A stretch of 64,000 nucleotides of DNA from Rubritepida flocculans DSM 14296 (GCF_000425365.1 NZ_AUDH01000018.1:1-64000), one strand, 5' to 3'. Positions 15,771 through 24,829 are shown, counted from the stretch's first letter. Numbers and translations are program-made. Notes: generated by a model from the sequence alone, not told the origin.

Positions 15771-16493
15771 ATGCGGGCTGTGCGGCAGGGTGTGGCGGTG
15801 GCGGTCGCGGTCGCGGCCTCCGGCCTGGAGGCCGCGGCGCAGGACCGCGTGATCCGCCGCGAGACCTCCGGCGCCTGGCAGGTCGAGGAAAGCGCCCGCG
15901 GCAGCGAGCCCAACCTCTGCATGATGTCGAGCTCCACGCCGGATGGGCGTTCCTTCGCCGTCACCTTCCTCGGCGGGGCGAATGCGCTGACGGTGGTGGT
16001 CTCCAGCCGCGGCTGGCGCATTCCCTCCGGGCTGCGCGTGCCGATCCGCTACTGGATCGACGGCAACACCCCCTGGAACGCCCAGGCCCAGGCCTCGCGC
16101 GACGGGCAGGCGCTGGTCTTCACCATCGGGCGGGACACCATGGCCGAGTGGGAGCGCCAGTGGCGGCTGGGCGCGGTGATGACCATCAGCTTCCCGCAGG
16201 GAAACGAGGCGCCCTGGCGCTTCACCCTGACGGGCACCAACGCCGCCACCAGCCTGTTCGTGGCGTGCATGGGGCGGGCCAACGCCACCGCCCGCGCGCC
16301 CGGCGCGCCCTCGCAGCCGCATGGCGGCCCCTCGCAGCCCTTCGGCGCGCCCGCGCCCCAGCCCGCGCCGCCGGCCGGGCCGCCCACCAAGGGGGCCGCC
16401 CCGGCCCCCGTGCCCGCGCCGGGGCCCGCGCCAGCGCCCTCGCCCATGCCTGCCCCCGCCTTCCAGCCGCGCGCGGGCGAGCTGCGGACATGA
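15771..16493 (+). CDS. Secreted hypothetical protein with Pro/Ala-rich tail
   Basis: 240 aa from an ATG preceded by GGGAGG. A signal peptide (MRAVRQGVAVAVAVAASGLE, cleavage near AAAQ) is followed by a globular part of about 140 residues. That part contains CMMSSSTPDGRSFAVTFLGG, ALTVVVSSRGWRIPSGLRVP and RYWIDGNTPWNAQAQASRDG, and resembles periplasmic proteins of unknown function with invasion-associated IalB-like folds. The last 65 residues are low-complexity Pro/Ala/Gly (APAPVPAPGPAPAPSPMPAP). No enzymatic motif is visible. The resemblance is weak and no function is assigned. Confidence 0.7.
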   Translation: MRAVRQGVAVAVAVAASGLEAAAQDRVIRRETSGAWQVEESARGSEPNLCMMSSSTPDGRSFAVTFLGGANALTVVVSSRGWRIPSGLRVPIRYWIDGNTPWNAQAQASRDGQALVFTIGRDTMAEWERQWRLGAVMTISFPQGNEAPWRFTLTGTNAATSLFVACMGRANATARAPGAPSQPHGGPSQPFGAPAPQPAPPAGPPTKGAAPAPVPAPGPAPAPSPMPAPAFQPRAGELRT

Positions 16494-16522
16494 CGAGACG
16501 GCCGGCCTGACCGCCGCCCGGA

Positions 16523-17722
16523 TCAGCCCTCCCGCCCGGCCTCCGGCAGCATGTGGCCGAAACGCTCCGCCTTGGTGGCGAGGTAGCGGTCATTCACCCC
16601 ATTGCCCGCGAAGGCGTGCGCCTCGCGCCCCGCCACCTCGATGCCGCAGGCGGCCAGCGCCGCCAGCTTGTCCGGGTTGTTGGTGAGCAGCCGCACGCGC
16701 GGGATGCCGAGTTCGCGCAGCATGGTGGCGGCGACGAGGAAGTTCCGCTCATCCGCCCCGTAGCCGAGGGCGCGGTTGGCGTCGAGCGTGTCCAGCCCCG
16801 CATCCTGCAGCGTGTAGGCGCGCAGCTTGTTCACGAGGCCGATGCCGCGCCCCTCCTGCGCCAGGTAGAGCAGCACCCCGGCCCCCGCCTCCGCCATCCG
16901 GCGCAGCGCGCCGCGCAACTGCGGCCCGCAGTCGCAGCGCAGCGAACCGAGCAGATCGCCCGTGAAGCATTCGGAATGCACCCGCGCGAGCGGCGCGCCG
17001 CCCTCGGCCACCAGATGCTCGGGCGCGCCCACCAGCATGGCCAAGTGCTCGATGCCGCCATCGGCCGCGCGGAAGGCGACGATGCGCGTGTCCTTCGCGT
17101 CCTCCAGCGGCACATGCGCCTCGCCCACGCGGCGCAGCGTGGTGGCGGCCGAGAGCGGGTAGGCGGCGAGCGCCCCCGCATCGAGCGCCATGATCGCCCC
17201 GCCCTGGGGCGAGGCCCGCTCGCGCGCGGGCGCGGCGACCAGGGCGGGCAGCAGCCGGCCGAGCTTGGCGAGCGAAAGGGCGAGCGCTCCCAGCGCCGGG
17301 GTGGGGGCGCGCTCTCCCGGCTGGCCCTCGGGGCCGAGCAGCAGCTCGGCCGTCGGGTCCGCCAGGGCGCGCAGCCGCTCGGGGCTGGCGAGTTCCGCCG
17401 GCAGGCGCAGCGCCACCGCCTCGCCATCGGCCGAGAGGGCGGGCATGGGGCGATGCGCCAGCGCGGCCGCGCGCACGGGGGAGAGCAGCAGCACCGGCGG
17501 CGCGGCGGCGGCGGCCATGATCTCGGCGAGGCCCTGGGCCCCCACCGTCTCGGCCGCGGCGACCAGAAGCCCCGGCCCCGCGCCCCCCTGCACCAGCACC
17601 GGCGTGCCCCGGCGCAGGTCGGAGACGGCGCGGTGCACCGCGCGCATGGCCAGGGCCTCGGGCGGAAGGGGGGCTTCGCGGCGCTCCGCAGTGGCGGCTT
17701 GGGCGTTCATGTGAGAGGGCAT
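16523..17722 (-). CDS. ribA: GTP cyclohydrolase II with N-terminal extension
   Basis: Opens GTP in the first step of riboflavin synthesis. The catalytic domain occupies the C-terminal half: LARVHSECFTGDLLGSLRCD with CGPQL (the zinc cysteines), VLLYLAQEGRGIGLVNKLRA, LDTLDANRALGYGADERNF and RVRLLTNNPDKLAAL. About 190 residues precede it; they contain AVHRAVSDLRRGTPVLVQGG and LLVAAAETVGAQGLAEI and look like a degenerate DHBP-synthase-type domain seen in alphaproteobacterial RibA. Start at 17722 (MPSHMNA) or 17710 (MNAQAAT). It is divergent from the response regulator gene. Confidence 0.9.
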   Translation of the reverse strand: MPSHMNAQAATAERREAPLPPEALAMRAVHRAVSDLRRGTPVLVQGGAGPGLLVAAAETVGAQGLAEIMAAAAAPPVLLLSPVRAAALAHRPMPALSADGEAVALRLPAELASPERLRALADPTAELLLGPEGQPGERAPTPALGALALSLAKLGRLLPALVAAPARERASPQGGAIMALDAGALAAYPLSAATTLRRVGEAHVPLEDAKDTRIVAFRAADGGIEHLAMLVGAPEHLVAEGGAPLARVHSECFTGDLLGSLRCDCGPQLRGALRRMAEAGAGVLLYLAQEGRGIGLVNKLRAYTLQDAGLDTLDANRALGYGADERNFLVAATMLRELGIPRVRLLTNNPDKLAALAACGIEVAGREAHAFAGNGVNDRYLATKAERFGHMLPEAGREG

Positions 17723-17886
17723 TCCCTTCGACGCTTCAGACAGAGTTCCTTCGGAATGTGGCGCGCCGATGCCGACTGCCAGGGTGGGCGGATGAAGTTT
17801 TCTTCGTCTTGGCGCATGGTCCGGCCCATGGGCGTATGGTCGCGCCGCGCGGGCGGGGATTCGGTCGGGAAGGGGGCGGTTTCGAC

Positions 17887-18588
17887 ATGGCGGCGCGACG
17901 CCTTCTGCTGCTGACCGAGGATCCCGCGCTGGCCGCGCTGCTGCCGGCGCAGCTCGCGCAAGGAACGGAGTTCCGCGCCGAGCCCGAGCCCCCTTCGGCC
18001 GGCGAGGCGCGGCTCGCCGCCGCCGAGGGCCGGCTGGAGGCCACGCTGCTCGACGCCGACGCCCCCCCGGGCCCCGCCCATTGGGCCCCCCGGCTGCGCG
18101 CCGCCGGGGCCGGCCGGCCGGTGCTGGTGCTCGGCGCTGCAACCCCCCCCGAGGGCGCGGCGGACGCCCTGCCCAAGCCGCTGCGCCTGCCCGATCTCGT
18201 GGCCCGGCTGCGCAGCGCCCTGGCCGCCTTCGAGGCCTCGCCGGAGGCCACCATCCCGTTCGGCGGCCTCGCCTTCCACCCGGTCGGCCGCTTTCTCGCC
18301 GCGCCCGAGGGCCCGCGCATCCGCCTGACGGAAAAGGAGGCCGCCATCCTGCTGCACCTGCACCGGGCCGAGGGGCGCAGCGTGCCGCGCGCGGAGCTGC
18401 TGGGCGAGGTGTGGGGCTATGCGCGCAGCGTCAGCACCCACACGCTGGAGACGCACATCTACCGGCTGCGCCGGAAGATCGAGGCCGCGCCGGGCGGCGC
18501 GGGGCTGCTGGTGACGGAGGAGGGCGGCTACCGCCTCGGCGCCGCCCCCGCTTCCGGTCAGGCGAACTGCGCCGGGCGCGGCACGTAG
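17887..18588 (+). CDS. OmpR/PhoB-type response regulator
   Basis: 233 aa. The receiver domain (about residues 1-115) is divergent. It keeps an acidic start (LLLTEDPALAALL), a candidate phospho-acceptor Asp in EATLLDADAPP and a Lys in ALPKPLRLPDLV, but it is short and Ala/Pro-rich. The C-terminal winged helix is clear: IRLTEKEAAILLHLHRAEG, PRAELLGEVWGYARSVSTHT and LETHIYRLRRKIEAAPG. No sensor kinase is adjacent. Its 3' end overlaps the convergent MBL gene by 31 bp. Start at 17887 is chosen because MAARRLLLL begins the receiver strand. Confidence 0.85.
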   Translation: MAARRLLLLTEDPALAALLPAQLAQGTEFRAEPEPPSAGEARLAAAEGRLEATLLDADAPPGPAHWAPRLRAAGAGRPVLVLGAATPPEGAADALPKPLRLPDLVARLRSALAAFEASPEATIPFGGLAFHPVGRFLAAPEGPRIRLTEKEAAILLHLHRAEGRSVPRAELLGEVWGYARSVSTHTLETHIYRLRRKIEAAPGGAGLLVTEEGGYRLGAAPASGQANCAGRGT

Positions 18589-19553
18589 AGGAAGCCCTCG
18601 CCGTCCCGGATGATGCGGCCGAAGCCGGGCCAGGGCACATGCACGCCGCCCATCAGGATGCGCTCCTCGGCCAGCATGGTCAGGGTGCGCACGCGGCTCT
18701 CGACGCCCATCGCCGAATCCACGTCCACGCCCACGCGCCAGCGCGGCCGGGCGAGCTGGATCACCATCTGGTGCGCGATGTCGCCCCAGATCAGGATGGA
18801 CTGGTTCTGGCTGGTGACGCGGAAGCTGACATGGCCGGGCGTGTGGCCGGGCGCGGGCTCCAGGAAAACGCCCGGGATCACCTCCAGCCCCTGGCGCATC
18901 TCGACCGTGCGGATGCGGCCCGGATAGGGGCGGATGGCGCGGCGCGCCGCCTCGATGAAGCGCTGGCCCTGCGGCACCCGACTCTCCATCGCGGGGTCGG
19001 TCCAGAACTGGTGGTCGATCTGCGTGACCACCACCTCGGCATTGGGGAAGTTGCGCGTCGTGCCGTCATAGCTGAGGCCGAGCGCGTGCTCAGGGTGGAT
19101 GTGCGTCAGCAGCACCGTGTCCACCTGCTCGGGCGTGTAGCCGGAGGCGCGCAGCGCGGCCAGCGTCTGGCCCGTGGTGGGGATGAAGCTCGAATGCCCG
19201 CCGCAGTCGATCAGCGCGAGGTTGCGGCCCGTGTTGAGCAGATAGGCGCCGACCGGCTGGTGCAGCCCCGCCTCGATGGCGAAGGCGCGCTCGCGCAGCG
19301 GTGCGATCTCGGCCGGGGTGCTGTCGGGGAAGAAGTTCTGGATATTGGCGTTGGTGCCCTGCATCGCGCCGTCGAGAAGGGTGGTCACCTCCACATCGCC
19401 CACCTTGAGGCGGTGGAAGCGCGGCGGCATCGGGCCGCGCTGCGGCGGAACCCCGTTGGCCTGGGCCGCGCCGGGCAGGGCGGCCAGGGTGGCGGCGCCC
19501 GCGGCGCCGAGCAGCGCGGCGCGGCGGGCCAAGGGCAGCGTGCTCTCGTTCAT
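18558..19553 (-). CDS. Exported MBL-fold metallo-hydrolase
   Basis: 331 aa with a Tat-like leader (LARRAALLGAAGAATLAALP, cleavage near AQA). The metallo-beta-lactamase fold is recognisable: VGAYLLNTGRNLALIDCG, the first metal motif LLTHIHPEHALGL, VVVTQIDHQFW, EPAPGHTPGHVSFRV with a metal His, and ILIWGDIAH with the bridging Asp. The first motif reads HxHxEH instead of the standard HxHxDH. The final metal His may be in GGVHVPWPGFG. Substrate unknown; quorum lactonase-like and other MBL hydrolases share this layout. SD GGGAG lies nine bases upstream of the ATG. Confidence 0.8.
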   Translation of the reverse strand: MNESTLPLARRAALLGAAGAATLAALPGAAQANGVPPQRGPMPPRFHRLKVGDVEVTTLLDGAMQGTNANIQNFFPDSTPAEIAPLRERAFAIEAGLHQPVGAYLLNTGRNLALIDCGGHSSFIPTTGQTLAALRASGYTPEQVDTVLLTHIHPEHALGLSYDGTTRNFPNAEVVVTQIDHQFWTDPAMESRVPQGQRFIEAARRAIRPYPGRIRTVEMRQGLEVIPGVFLEPAPGHTPGHVSFRVTSQNQSILIWGDIAHQMVIQLARPRWRVGVDVDSAMGVESRVRTLTMLAEERILMGGVHVPWPGFGRIIRDGEGFLYVPRPAQFA

Positions 19554-19670
19554 GAGGACCGTCTCCCGTTGCGGTGGCGCAAGTTCTACTGTGGCGGTCG
19601 GGAAATGTCAGCCCGTTCATCTTGTAACCATGTGTGACATCATCGCGTGTCGCCGGCAGGGAGCCGCCCC

Positions 19671-20687
19671 ATGAAGGCCATCGCCTACCGCCACAGCCGC
19701 CCCCTCGGCGAACCCGACGCTCTGGAGGATGTGACGCTGCCCGCCCCGCCCGCTCCGCAGGGGCGCGACCTGCGCGTGCGGGTCGAGGCCGTCTCGGTGA
19801 ATCCGGTGGACGCGAAGCTGCGCGCCAAGGCCGACCCGGGCGGCGAGCCGCGCGTGCTCGGCTTCGACGGCGCGGGCGTGGTGGAAAGCGCGGGACCGGA
19901 CTGCACCCTCTTCCGCCCCGGCGACCGCGTGGTGTGGGCCGGCGTGCCCAACCGCCCGGGCAGCAACGCCGAACTCCAGCTCGTGGACGAGCGCATCGTC
20001 GGACGCATGGCGCGCTCCCTTTCCTTCGCCGAGGCGGCCGCCCTGCCGCTGACGACGCTCACCGCCTACGAGGCGCTGTTCGACCGGCTGCGCATCCCGC
20101 GCGCCACGCTCAGGCGGGGCGAGGCAGTGCTGATCCTGGGCGGCGCGGGCGGGGTGGGCTCCATGGCGGTGCAGCTCGCCGCGCGGCTCACGGGGCTCTC
20201 GGTCGTCGCCACCGCCTCCCGCCCCGAGAGCGCGGCCTGGTGCCGGGAACTCGGCGCGCAGCACGTGCTGGACCATGCGGGGGATCTCGTCGCGCAAGCG
20301 AAGGCGCTGGGGCTTTCGGTGCCCTGCATCTTCTCGACCACGCAGACGGCGCGGCACTGGCCCGCGCTGTGCGAAATCCTGGCGCCGCAGGGGATGATCT
20401 GCGCCATAGACGAGGCGCCGGGCCTCGACATCGCGCGGCTGCGGGCCAAATCCGCGGGGTTCCACTGGGAGGGGATGTTCGCCCGCGCCCTGTTCCGAAC
20501 CCGCGACATGGCGCGTCAGCACGCCATCCTGAACGAGCTGGCCGATCTGCTGGAGGCGGGGGCGCTGCGCACCACCCTGACCCGGAACCTGGGCCGCATC
20601 TGCGCTGCGAGCCTGCTCGCCGGCCATGCGCTGGTGGAGGAGGGGCGGATGATCGGCAAGGCGGTGGCCGAGGGCTGGCCGGATTGA
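19671..20687 (+). CDS. Zinc-binding alcohol dehydrogenase family / quinone oxidoreductase-like protein
   Basis: 338 aa MDR-superfamily oxidoreductase. The N-terminal GroES-like domain has VRVEAVSVNPVDAKLRAKA and VLGFDGAGVVESAG. The nucleotide-binding fold has VLILGGAGGVGSMAVQLAAR and the ASRPESAAWCRELGAQHVLD segment. No catalytic or structural zinc cysteine set is visible, so it probably reduces quinones or enals with NADPH. This matches the adh_fam_1 type of subfamily. The ATG is preceded by AGGGAG. The stop overlaps the TTG start of hrpB. Confidence 0.85.
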   Translation: MKAIAYRHSRPLGEPDALEDVTLPAPPAPQGRDLRVRVEAVSVNPVDAKLRAKADPGGEPRVLGFDGAGVVESAGPDCTLFRPGDRVVWAGVPNRPGSNAELQLVDERIVGRMARSLSFAEAAALPLTTLTAYEALFDRLRIPRATLRRGEAVLILGGAGGVGSMAVQLAARLTGLSVVATASRPESAAWCRELGAQHVLDHAGDLVAQAKALGLSVPCIFSTTQTARHWPALCEILAPQGMICAIDEAPGLDIARLRAKSAGFHWEGMFARALFRTRDMARQHAILNELADLLEAGALRTTLTRNLGRICAASLLAGHALVEEGRMIGKAVAEGWPD

Positions 20688-23125
20688 CCCTGCCTGTCGA
20701 GGAGGCGCTGCCCGCCCTGCGCGCCGCGCTGGCCGAGGGCGCGACCGCCGTGCTGGTCGCGCCCCCCGGCGCGGGCAAGACCACGCGCGTGCCGCTCGCA
20801 TTGCTCGAGGAGCCCTGGGCGCGCGAGGGCAGGCTTCTGGTGCTGGAGCCGCGCCGCGTCGCCGCCCGCGCCGCCGCCCGCCGCATGGCCGAGACGCTGG
20901 GCGAGCCGCTGGGCCGAACCATCGGCCTCGCCACGCGGCTCGATCGCGTCGTCTCCGCCGCCACGCGCGTCGAGGTGATCACCGAGGGGCTGCTGGTGCG
21001 CCGCCTGCAGTCCGACCCCGGGCTGGAGGGCGTGGCCGGGGTGCTGTTCGACGAGGCGCATGAGCGGCATCTGGAGACGGATCTCGGCCTCGCCCTCTGC
21101 CTCGACCTGCAGCGCGGATTGCGGCCGGAGTTGCGGCTGCTCGCCATGTCCGCCACGCTGGACGCGCGCGGCTTCTGCGACCTCATGGGCGCGCCGCTGA
21201 TCGAGAGCGCGGGCCGGGCCCATCCCGTGCGCGTCGAGCACGCGAAGCGCGACATCCAGGACCCGCGCGACCTGCCCGAGGCCATGGCCGCCGCCATCCG
21301 CGGCGTGATGGCGCGCGAGGGCGGCGATGTGCTGGCCTTCCTCCCCGGCTGGGGCGAAATCCGCCGCACCGCCGAGCGCCTTGGCGGGATCGAGGCCGAT
21401 GTGCTGCCGCTGCACGGCGAGCTTTCGCCCGCCGAGCAGGACCGCGCCCTCACCCTGGGCCCGCGGCGGCGCGTGGTGCTGGCGACCTCCATCGCCGAGA
21501 CCTCGCTGACGGTGCCCGGCGTGCGCATCGTGGTGGATGGCGGCTTCCGCCGCGCCCCGCGGCTCGATCCGGCGACGGGGCTCACGCGCCTCGTCACGCT
21601 GCGCATCAGCCGCGCGGCGGCCGAGCAGCGGGCGGGGCGCGCCGGCCGCACCGGGCCGGGCGTGGCCATCCGCCTCTGGAGCGAGGCGCTGCACCGCGGC
21701 CTCGCCCTGCAGGACCGGCCGGAGATGCTGGAATCCGAGCTTTCCGCCCTCGCCCTCGACTGCGCGGCCTGGGGGGCGGACCCCGCGACCCTGCCCTTCC
21801 TCGACCCCCCGCCCCCCGGCGCGCTGGCCGCCGCCCGCGCCCTGCTGCGCGACCTGGACGCGCTGGACGAGGCGGGGCGCATCACGGCCATGGGCCAGCG
21901 CATGGCGCGGCTCGGCGCGCATCCGCGCCTGGCGCGCATGATGGCGGCGGCGGAGAACGAGGGCGAGGCCGCGCTCGCCGCCGACCTCGCGGCGCTGCTG
22001 GAGGAGCGCGACCCGCTGCGCCGCGCGAGCGCGCGCGGGGCACAGACGCGCGAGCCGCCGGCCGACATCACGCTGCGCCTCGACGCGCTGCACGGCCATG
22101 GCCGCGAGGAGGCGGACCCCCAGGCGCTGCGCGCCATCCGCCGCACCGCCGCGCTGCACCGCCGGCGGCTCGGCGTGCATGGCAACACCGCGCCCGAGGG
22201 CGATGCGGGCGCGCTGCTCGCCGCCGGCTTCCCGGACCGGATCGCGCTGAAGCGCGGCGCGATGGACGGCGCCTTCCGCATGGCCTCCGGCCAGGGCGCG
22301 CGGCTCAGCGTGGCGGACCCGCTGGCGAAATCCCCCCTGCTGGCGGTGGCGGACCTGGAACTGCGCGGGACGGAGGCGCGCATCCGCATGGCCGCGCCGA
22401 TCTCCCGCGCCGCGCTGGAGGCGCGCTTCCCCGGGCGTTTCCGCACCGTCGAGGGCGCGGCCTTCGACGCGCGGGCGGGCGCGGTGCTGGCGCGGCGGCG
22501 GCTGATGTTCGGGCCCCTCGTTCTGGAGGAGACGCCGCTGCCCCAGGCGGACCCCGCCGTGATCGCCGTCGCGCTCGCCCGCGCCGCCGCCGAGCGCGGC
22601 TTCCGCGACCTCGACTGGAGCGAATCGGCGCGGCAGCTCCGCGCCCGCATCGCGCGGATGCGCGCCCTGGAGGGCGAGCCCTGGCCCGATGTGAGCGACG
22701 CCGCCCTGGCCGCGCGGGCGGAGGAATGGCTCGCCCCCTGGCTCTCGGGAATGACGAAGCTGGCCGAGCTCAAGGGCGTGGATGTGGCGCAGGCGCTGCT
22801 GCCGGGCGAGCTGCGCCGGCGGCTCGACGCCGCGCTGCCCGCGCGCATCGCCCTGCCCCAGGGGCGCAGCGCGGCGGTGGACTACACGGCCGAGATTCCC
22901 ACGCTGGAGGCGCGCGCCCAGCACCTCTACGGGATGCGGGAGATGCCGAAGCTCGCCGAGGGGCGGGTGCCGCTGCAGGTGGCGCTGCTCTCGCCCGCCG
23001 GGCGGCCCATCGCCATCACCCGGGATCTGGCGGGCTTCTGGAAGACGGGCTGGGCCGATGCGCGCAAGGACATGCGCGGCCGCTACCCGAAGCATGACTG
23101 GCCGGAGGATCCCTCGGCGGTCTGA
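20684..23125 (+). CDS. hrpB: ATP-dependent helicase HrpB
   Basis: 813 aa DEAH-box helicase. Motif I is LVAPPGAGKTTRVPLALLEE, motif II is VLFDEAHERHLETDLGL, motif III is AMSATLD, motif V is LATSIAETSLTVPGVR and motif VI is EQRAGRAGRTGPG. The HA2 region and the HrpB-specific C-terminus (LPLDY-like AAVDYTAEIPTLEARAQHLYG, then GYWKT-like DLAGFWKTGWADARKDMRGR) follow. The start is a TTG at 20684 overlapping the previous TGA (TTGA), which gives LTLPVEEALPALRAAL as in other HrpB proteins; no better ATG exists. Biological role poorly defined. Confidence 0.92.
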   Translation: MTLPVEEALPALRAALAEGATAVLVAPPGAGKTTRVPLALLEEPWAREGRLLVLEPRRVAARAAARRMAETLGEPLGRTIGLATRLDRVVSAATRVEVITEGLLVRRLQSDPGLEGVAGVLFDEAHERHLETDLGLALCLDLQRGLRPELRLLAMSATLDARGFCDLMGAPLIESAGRAHPVRVEHAKRDIQDPRDLPEAMAAAIRGVMAREGGDVLAFLPGWGEIRRTAERLGGIEADVLPLHGELSPAEQDRALTLGPRRRVVLATSIAETSLTVPGVRIVVDGGFRRAPRLDPATGLTRLVTLRISRAAAEQRAGRAGRTGPGVAIRLWSEALHRGLALQDRPEMLESELSALALDCAAWGADPATLPFLDPPPPGALAAARALLRDLDALDEAGRITAMGQRMARLGAHPRLARMMAAAENEGEAALAADLAALLEERDPLRRASARGAQTREPPADITLRLDALHGHGREEADPQALRAIRRTAALHRRRLGVHGNTAPEGDAGALLAAGFPDRIALKRGAMDGAFRMASGQGARLSVADPLAKSPLLAVADLELRGTEARIRMAAPISRAALEARFPGRFRTVEGAAFDARAGAVLARRRLMFGPLVLEETPLPQADPAVIAVALARAAAERGFRDLDWSESARQLRARIARMRALEGEPWPDVSDAALAARAEEWLAPWLSGMTKLAELKGVDVAQALLPGELRRRLDAALPARIALPQGRSAAVDYTAEIPTLEARAQHLYGMREMPKLAEGRVPLQVALLSPAGRPIAITRDLAGFWKTGWADARKDMRGRYPKHDWPEDPSAV

Positions 23126-23130
23126 ACGCG

Positions 23131-23158
23131 AAAAGGGCGGCGCCCGGCGGCGCCGCCC
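23131..23158 (-). terminator. Terminator between convergent hrpB and terC
   Basis: GGGCGGCGCC (23135-23144), tetraloop CGGC and GGCGCCGCCC (23149-23158) make a perfect 10-bp stem. On the minus strand it is followed by TTTT (23134-23131), so it terminates terC and may also stop hrpB transcripts. Confidence 0.8.
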
Positions 23159-23187
23159 CCCCCCTGCTTCCTCGCCTGGCGCGCGGA

Positions 23188-24204
23188 TCAATCCGCGCCG
23201 GCGATCTTGGCCTCCTTGGTCTCGCCGCGGGTCTTCCACAGCGAGAAGAGCACCCCGCCCAGGATCAGCGCGAGCGTGACGCCGAGCGAGATCGCGGGGT
23301 CGAGCTTGCCCACGATGTTGTTCCAGAAGATCTTGGCGCCGATGAACACCAGCACCATGGCGAGCGCGTATTTCAGATACTCGAAGCGGTGCACCATCGC
23401 CGCCAGCGCGAAGTAGAGCGCGCGCAGGCCGAGGATCGCCATGATGTTCGCCGTATAGACCACGAAGGTGTCGGTGGTGATGGCGAAGATCGCCGGCACG
23501 CTGTCCACCGCGAAGATCAGGTCGGCGATGTTGATGACCACGAGCGCGACGAAGAGCGGCGTGGCCGCCAGCACCATCCGGCCCTTGGCCTCGTCCCTCT
23601 CGCGCACGAAGAACTTCTGGCCGTGCAGCTCCTTCGTCACGCGCATGCGCTTGTTGAGGAACTTCACGACCGGGTTCTTCGACACGTCCGGGTCGCTTTC
23701 GGGCACCACCAGCATCTTGATGCCGGTGGCGATCAGGAAGGCGCCGAAGAAGTAGAGGATCCAGTCGTATTCCTGCACCAGCGCGGCGCCGACGCCGATC
23801 ATGACGCCGCGCAGCACGATCACCGCGATGATGCCCCAGACCAGGGCGCGATACTGGTATTTCCGGGGGATCGCGAAGTAGGTGAAGATCAGGCTGATGA
23901 CGAAGACGTTGTCGATGGACAGCGCCTTCTCGATGAAGAAGCCCGTGAAATAGGTGATGCCGGCATGGGTGCCGTCGCTGGTGGTGATGTGCCCGGCCTC
24001 ATAGGCCCACCAGATGGCGCCGCCATAGACGATGGCGAAGCCGATGTAGAAGGCGGAGAGCACGAGGCTCTCCTTGATGTCCATCTCCTTGTTCTCCTTG
24101 TTGAGAACGCCGAGATCGAAGGCCAGCAGGGCGAGCACGACGGCGATGAAGCCCACCCACATCCAGATGGGCTTGCCGACCCATTCGAGGGCCAGAAATT
24201 CCAT
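23188..24204 (-). CDS. TerC family integral membrane protein (Alx-like)
   Basis: 338 aa with about nine membrane segments. Diagnostic stretches are AFDLGVLNKENKEMDIKESL, YFTGFFIEKALSIDNVFVIS and DLIFAVDSVPAIFAITTDTF, the two Asp-containing repeats of TerC/Alx proteins. The family is linked to manganese export and tellurite resistance. The 5' leader holds an inverted repeat (24248-24276), but no yybP-ykoY signature was recognised. The C-terminal KTRGETKEAKIAGAD is a soluble tail. Confidence 0.92.
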   Translation of the reverse strand: MEFLALEWVGKPIWMWVGFIAVVLALLAFDLGVLNKENKEMDIKESLVLSAFYIGFAIVYGGAIWWAYEAGHITTSDGTHAGITYFTGFFIEKALSIDNVFVISLIFTYFAIPRKYQYRALVWGIIAVIVLRGVMIGVGAALVQEYDWILYFFGAFLIATGIKMLVVPESDPDVSKNPVVKFLNKRMRVTKELHGQKFFVRERDEAKGRMVLAATPLFVALVVINIADLIFAVDSVPAIFAITTDTFVVYTANIMAILGLRALYFALAAMVHRFEYLKYALAMVLVFIGAKIFWNNIVGKLDPAISLGVTLALILGGVLFSLWKTRGETKEAKIAGAD

Positions 24205-24247
24205 GACGCTTCTCCTCCGCGGCGGGTCGAATGCTTCCTGGCCGCCG

Positions 24248-24276
24248 CGATGTTGGCAGGAAGATCCGACATCGCG
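24248..24276 (-). promoter_or_regulatory. Hairpin in the terC leader
   Basis: GCGATGT and ACATCGC are perfect 7-bp arms, extended by two further pairs (GG/CC), enclosing a loop of about 10 nt. It lies 45-75 nt upstream of the terC start. It could be a regulatory leader structure or a protein-binding site; the sequence does not match the manganese riboswitch consensus as I know it. Confidence 0.35.
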
Positions 24277-24462
24277 GTGAACGGGGGATTGCCCGCCCAG
24301 CCGCCAGAGGGGCCCGGATCGCGCCGCTACATGGCGCAGCCGTAACGCGGATGCAAGGGGGAACTGAACCGGGGCTGAACCGATCCGTGACGCTGCCGGA
24401 AGAAGGGCGCGGCCTCATTGCATCGCGCCGCGCCCCGCCCCACATGGCGGGCGCGGGACGGT

Positions 24463-24491
24463 TTGCGCTCGCGCCGCGCGCGCACTAGTTT
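24463..24491 (+). promoter_or_regulatory. Possible sigma70 promoter of tatA
   Basis: TTGCGC (24463-24468), a 17-bp spacer and TAGTTT (24486-24491) lie about 40 nt upstream of the tatA ATG. This is the only reasonable -35/-10 pair with 17-bp spacing seen in this stretch. Confidence 0.4.
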
Positions 24492-24530
24492 CCCGGCACG
24501 AAAAAGCTCTCACGGGATCGAGGCGCGACG

Positions 24531-24812
24531 ATGGGTTCCTTCAGCATCTGGCATTGGTTGGTCGTTCTGCTCGTCGTGCTGCTGCTCTTCGGCAGCGGCA
24601 AGATCAGCAGCCTGATGGGCGACCTCGCCACCGGCATCAAGTCGTTCAAGAAGAACATCAAGGACGACGAGAAGCCCGCCGACGCCTCGATGACGGCGGA
24701 ATCCGCCCCGCCCGCCGCCCCGGCCGGCACCATCCCCGGCCCGCAGGGCGCGACCGCCACGGCGGCCCAGGCCCAGCCCGAGGGCGCCTCGGGCCCGCGC
24801 CCCGCGGCCTGA
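24531..24812 (+). CDS. tatA: Sec-independent protein translocase TatA
   Basis: 93 aa. The N-terminal membrane helix [20 protein letters not shown] is followed by the hinge [20 protein letters not shown] and a charged amphipathic helix, the standard TatA layout. The tail is Ala/Pro-rich. tatB and tatC are not adjacent; in many alphaproteobacteria they are elsewhere. The family proteins form the pore-lining oligomer for folded proteins such as the Tat-leader MBL hydrolase predicted at 18558-19553. Confidence 0.93.
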   Translation: MGSFSIWHWLVVLLVVLLLFGSGKISSLMGDLATGIKSFKKNIKDDEKPADASMTAESAPPAAPAGTIPGPQGATATAAQAQPEGASGPRPAA

Positions 24813-24829
24813 TCGCGTCATCCCGCCAG

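Larger units (their letters stand above)
24205..24530. other. Divergent intergenic region between terC and tatA
   Basis: 326 bp without a credible gene. On the terC side there is a GGAGGAG ribosome-binding site near 24213 and the leader hairpin at 24248-24276. On the tatA side a sigma70-like promoter is at 24463-24491. The remaining middle part (about 24280-24460) shows nothing recognisable. Confidence 0.7.

Noticed and set aside
18558-18588. Frameshift or misassembly at the overlap of the response regulator and MBL genes
   Set aside because: Both C-termini read naturally to their stops; a 31-bp tail-to-tail overlap is compatible with two intact genes.
19634-20683. N-terminal extension of HrpB through the dehydrogenase gene
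   Set aside because: The frame is open upstream, but residues before 20684 have no similarity to HrpB, and the dehydrogenase occupies this DNA in another frame with clear family motifs.
24205-24360. Possible yybP-ykoY manganese riboswitch before terC
   Set aside because: TerC/Alx genes often carry it, but the conserved purine-rich and CCUUG-type segments were not found; only a simple 7-bp-arm hairpin is present.
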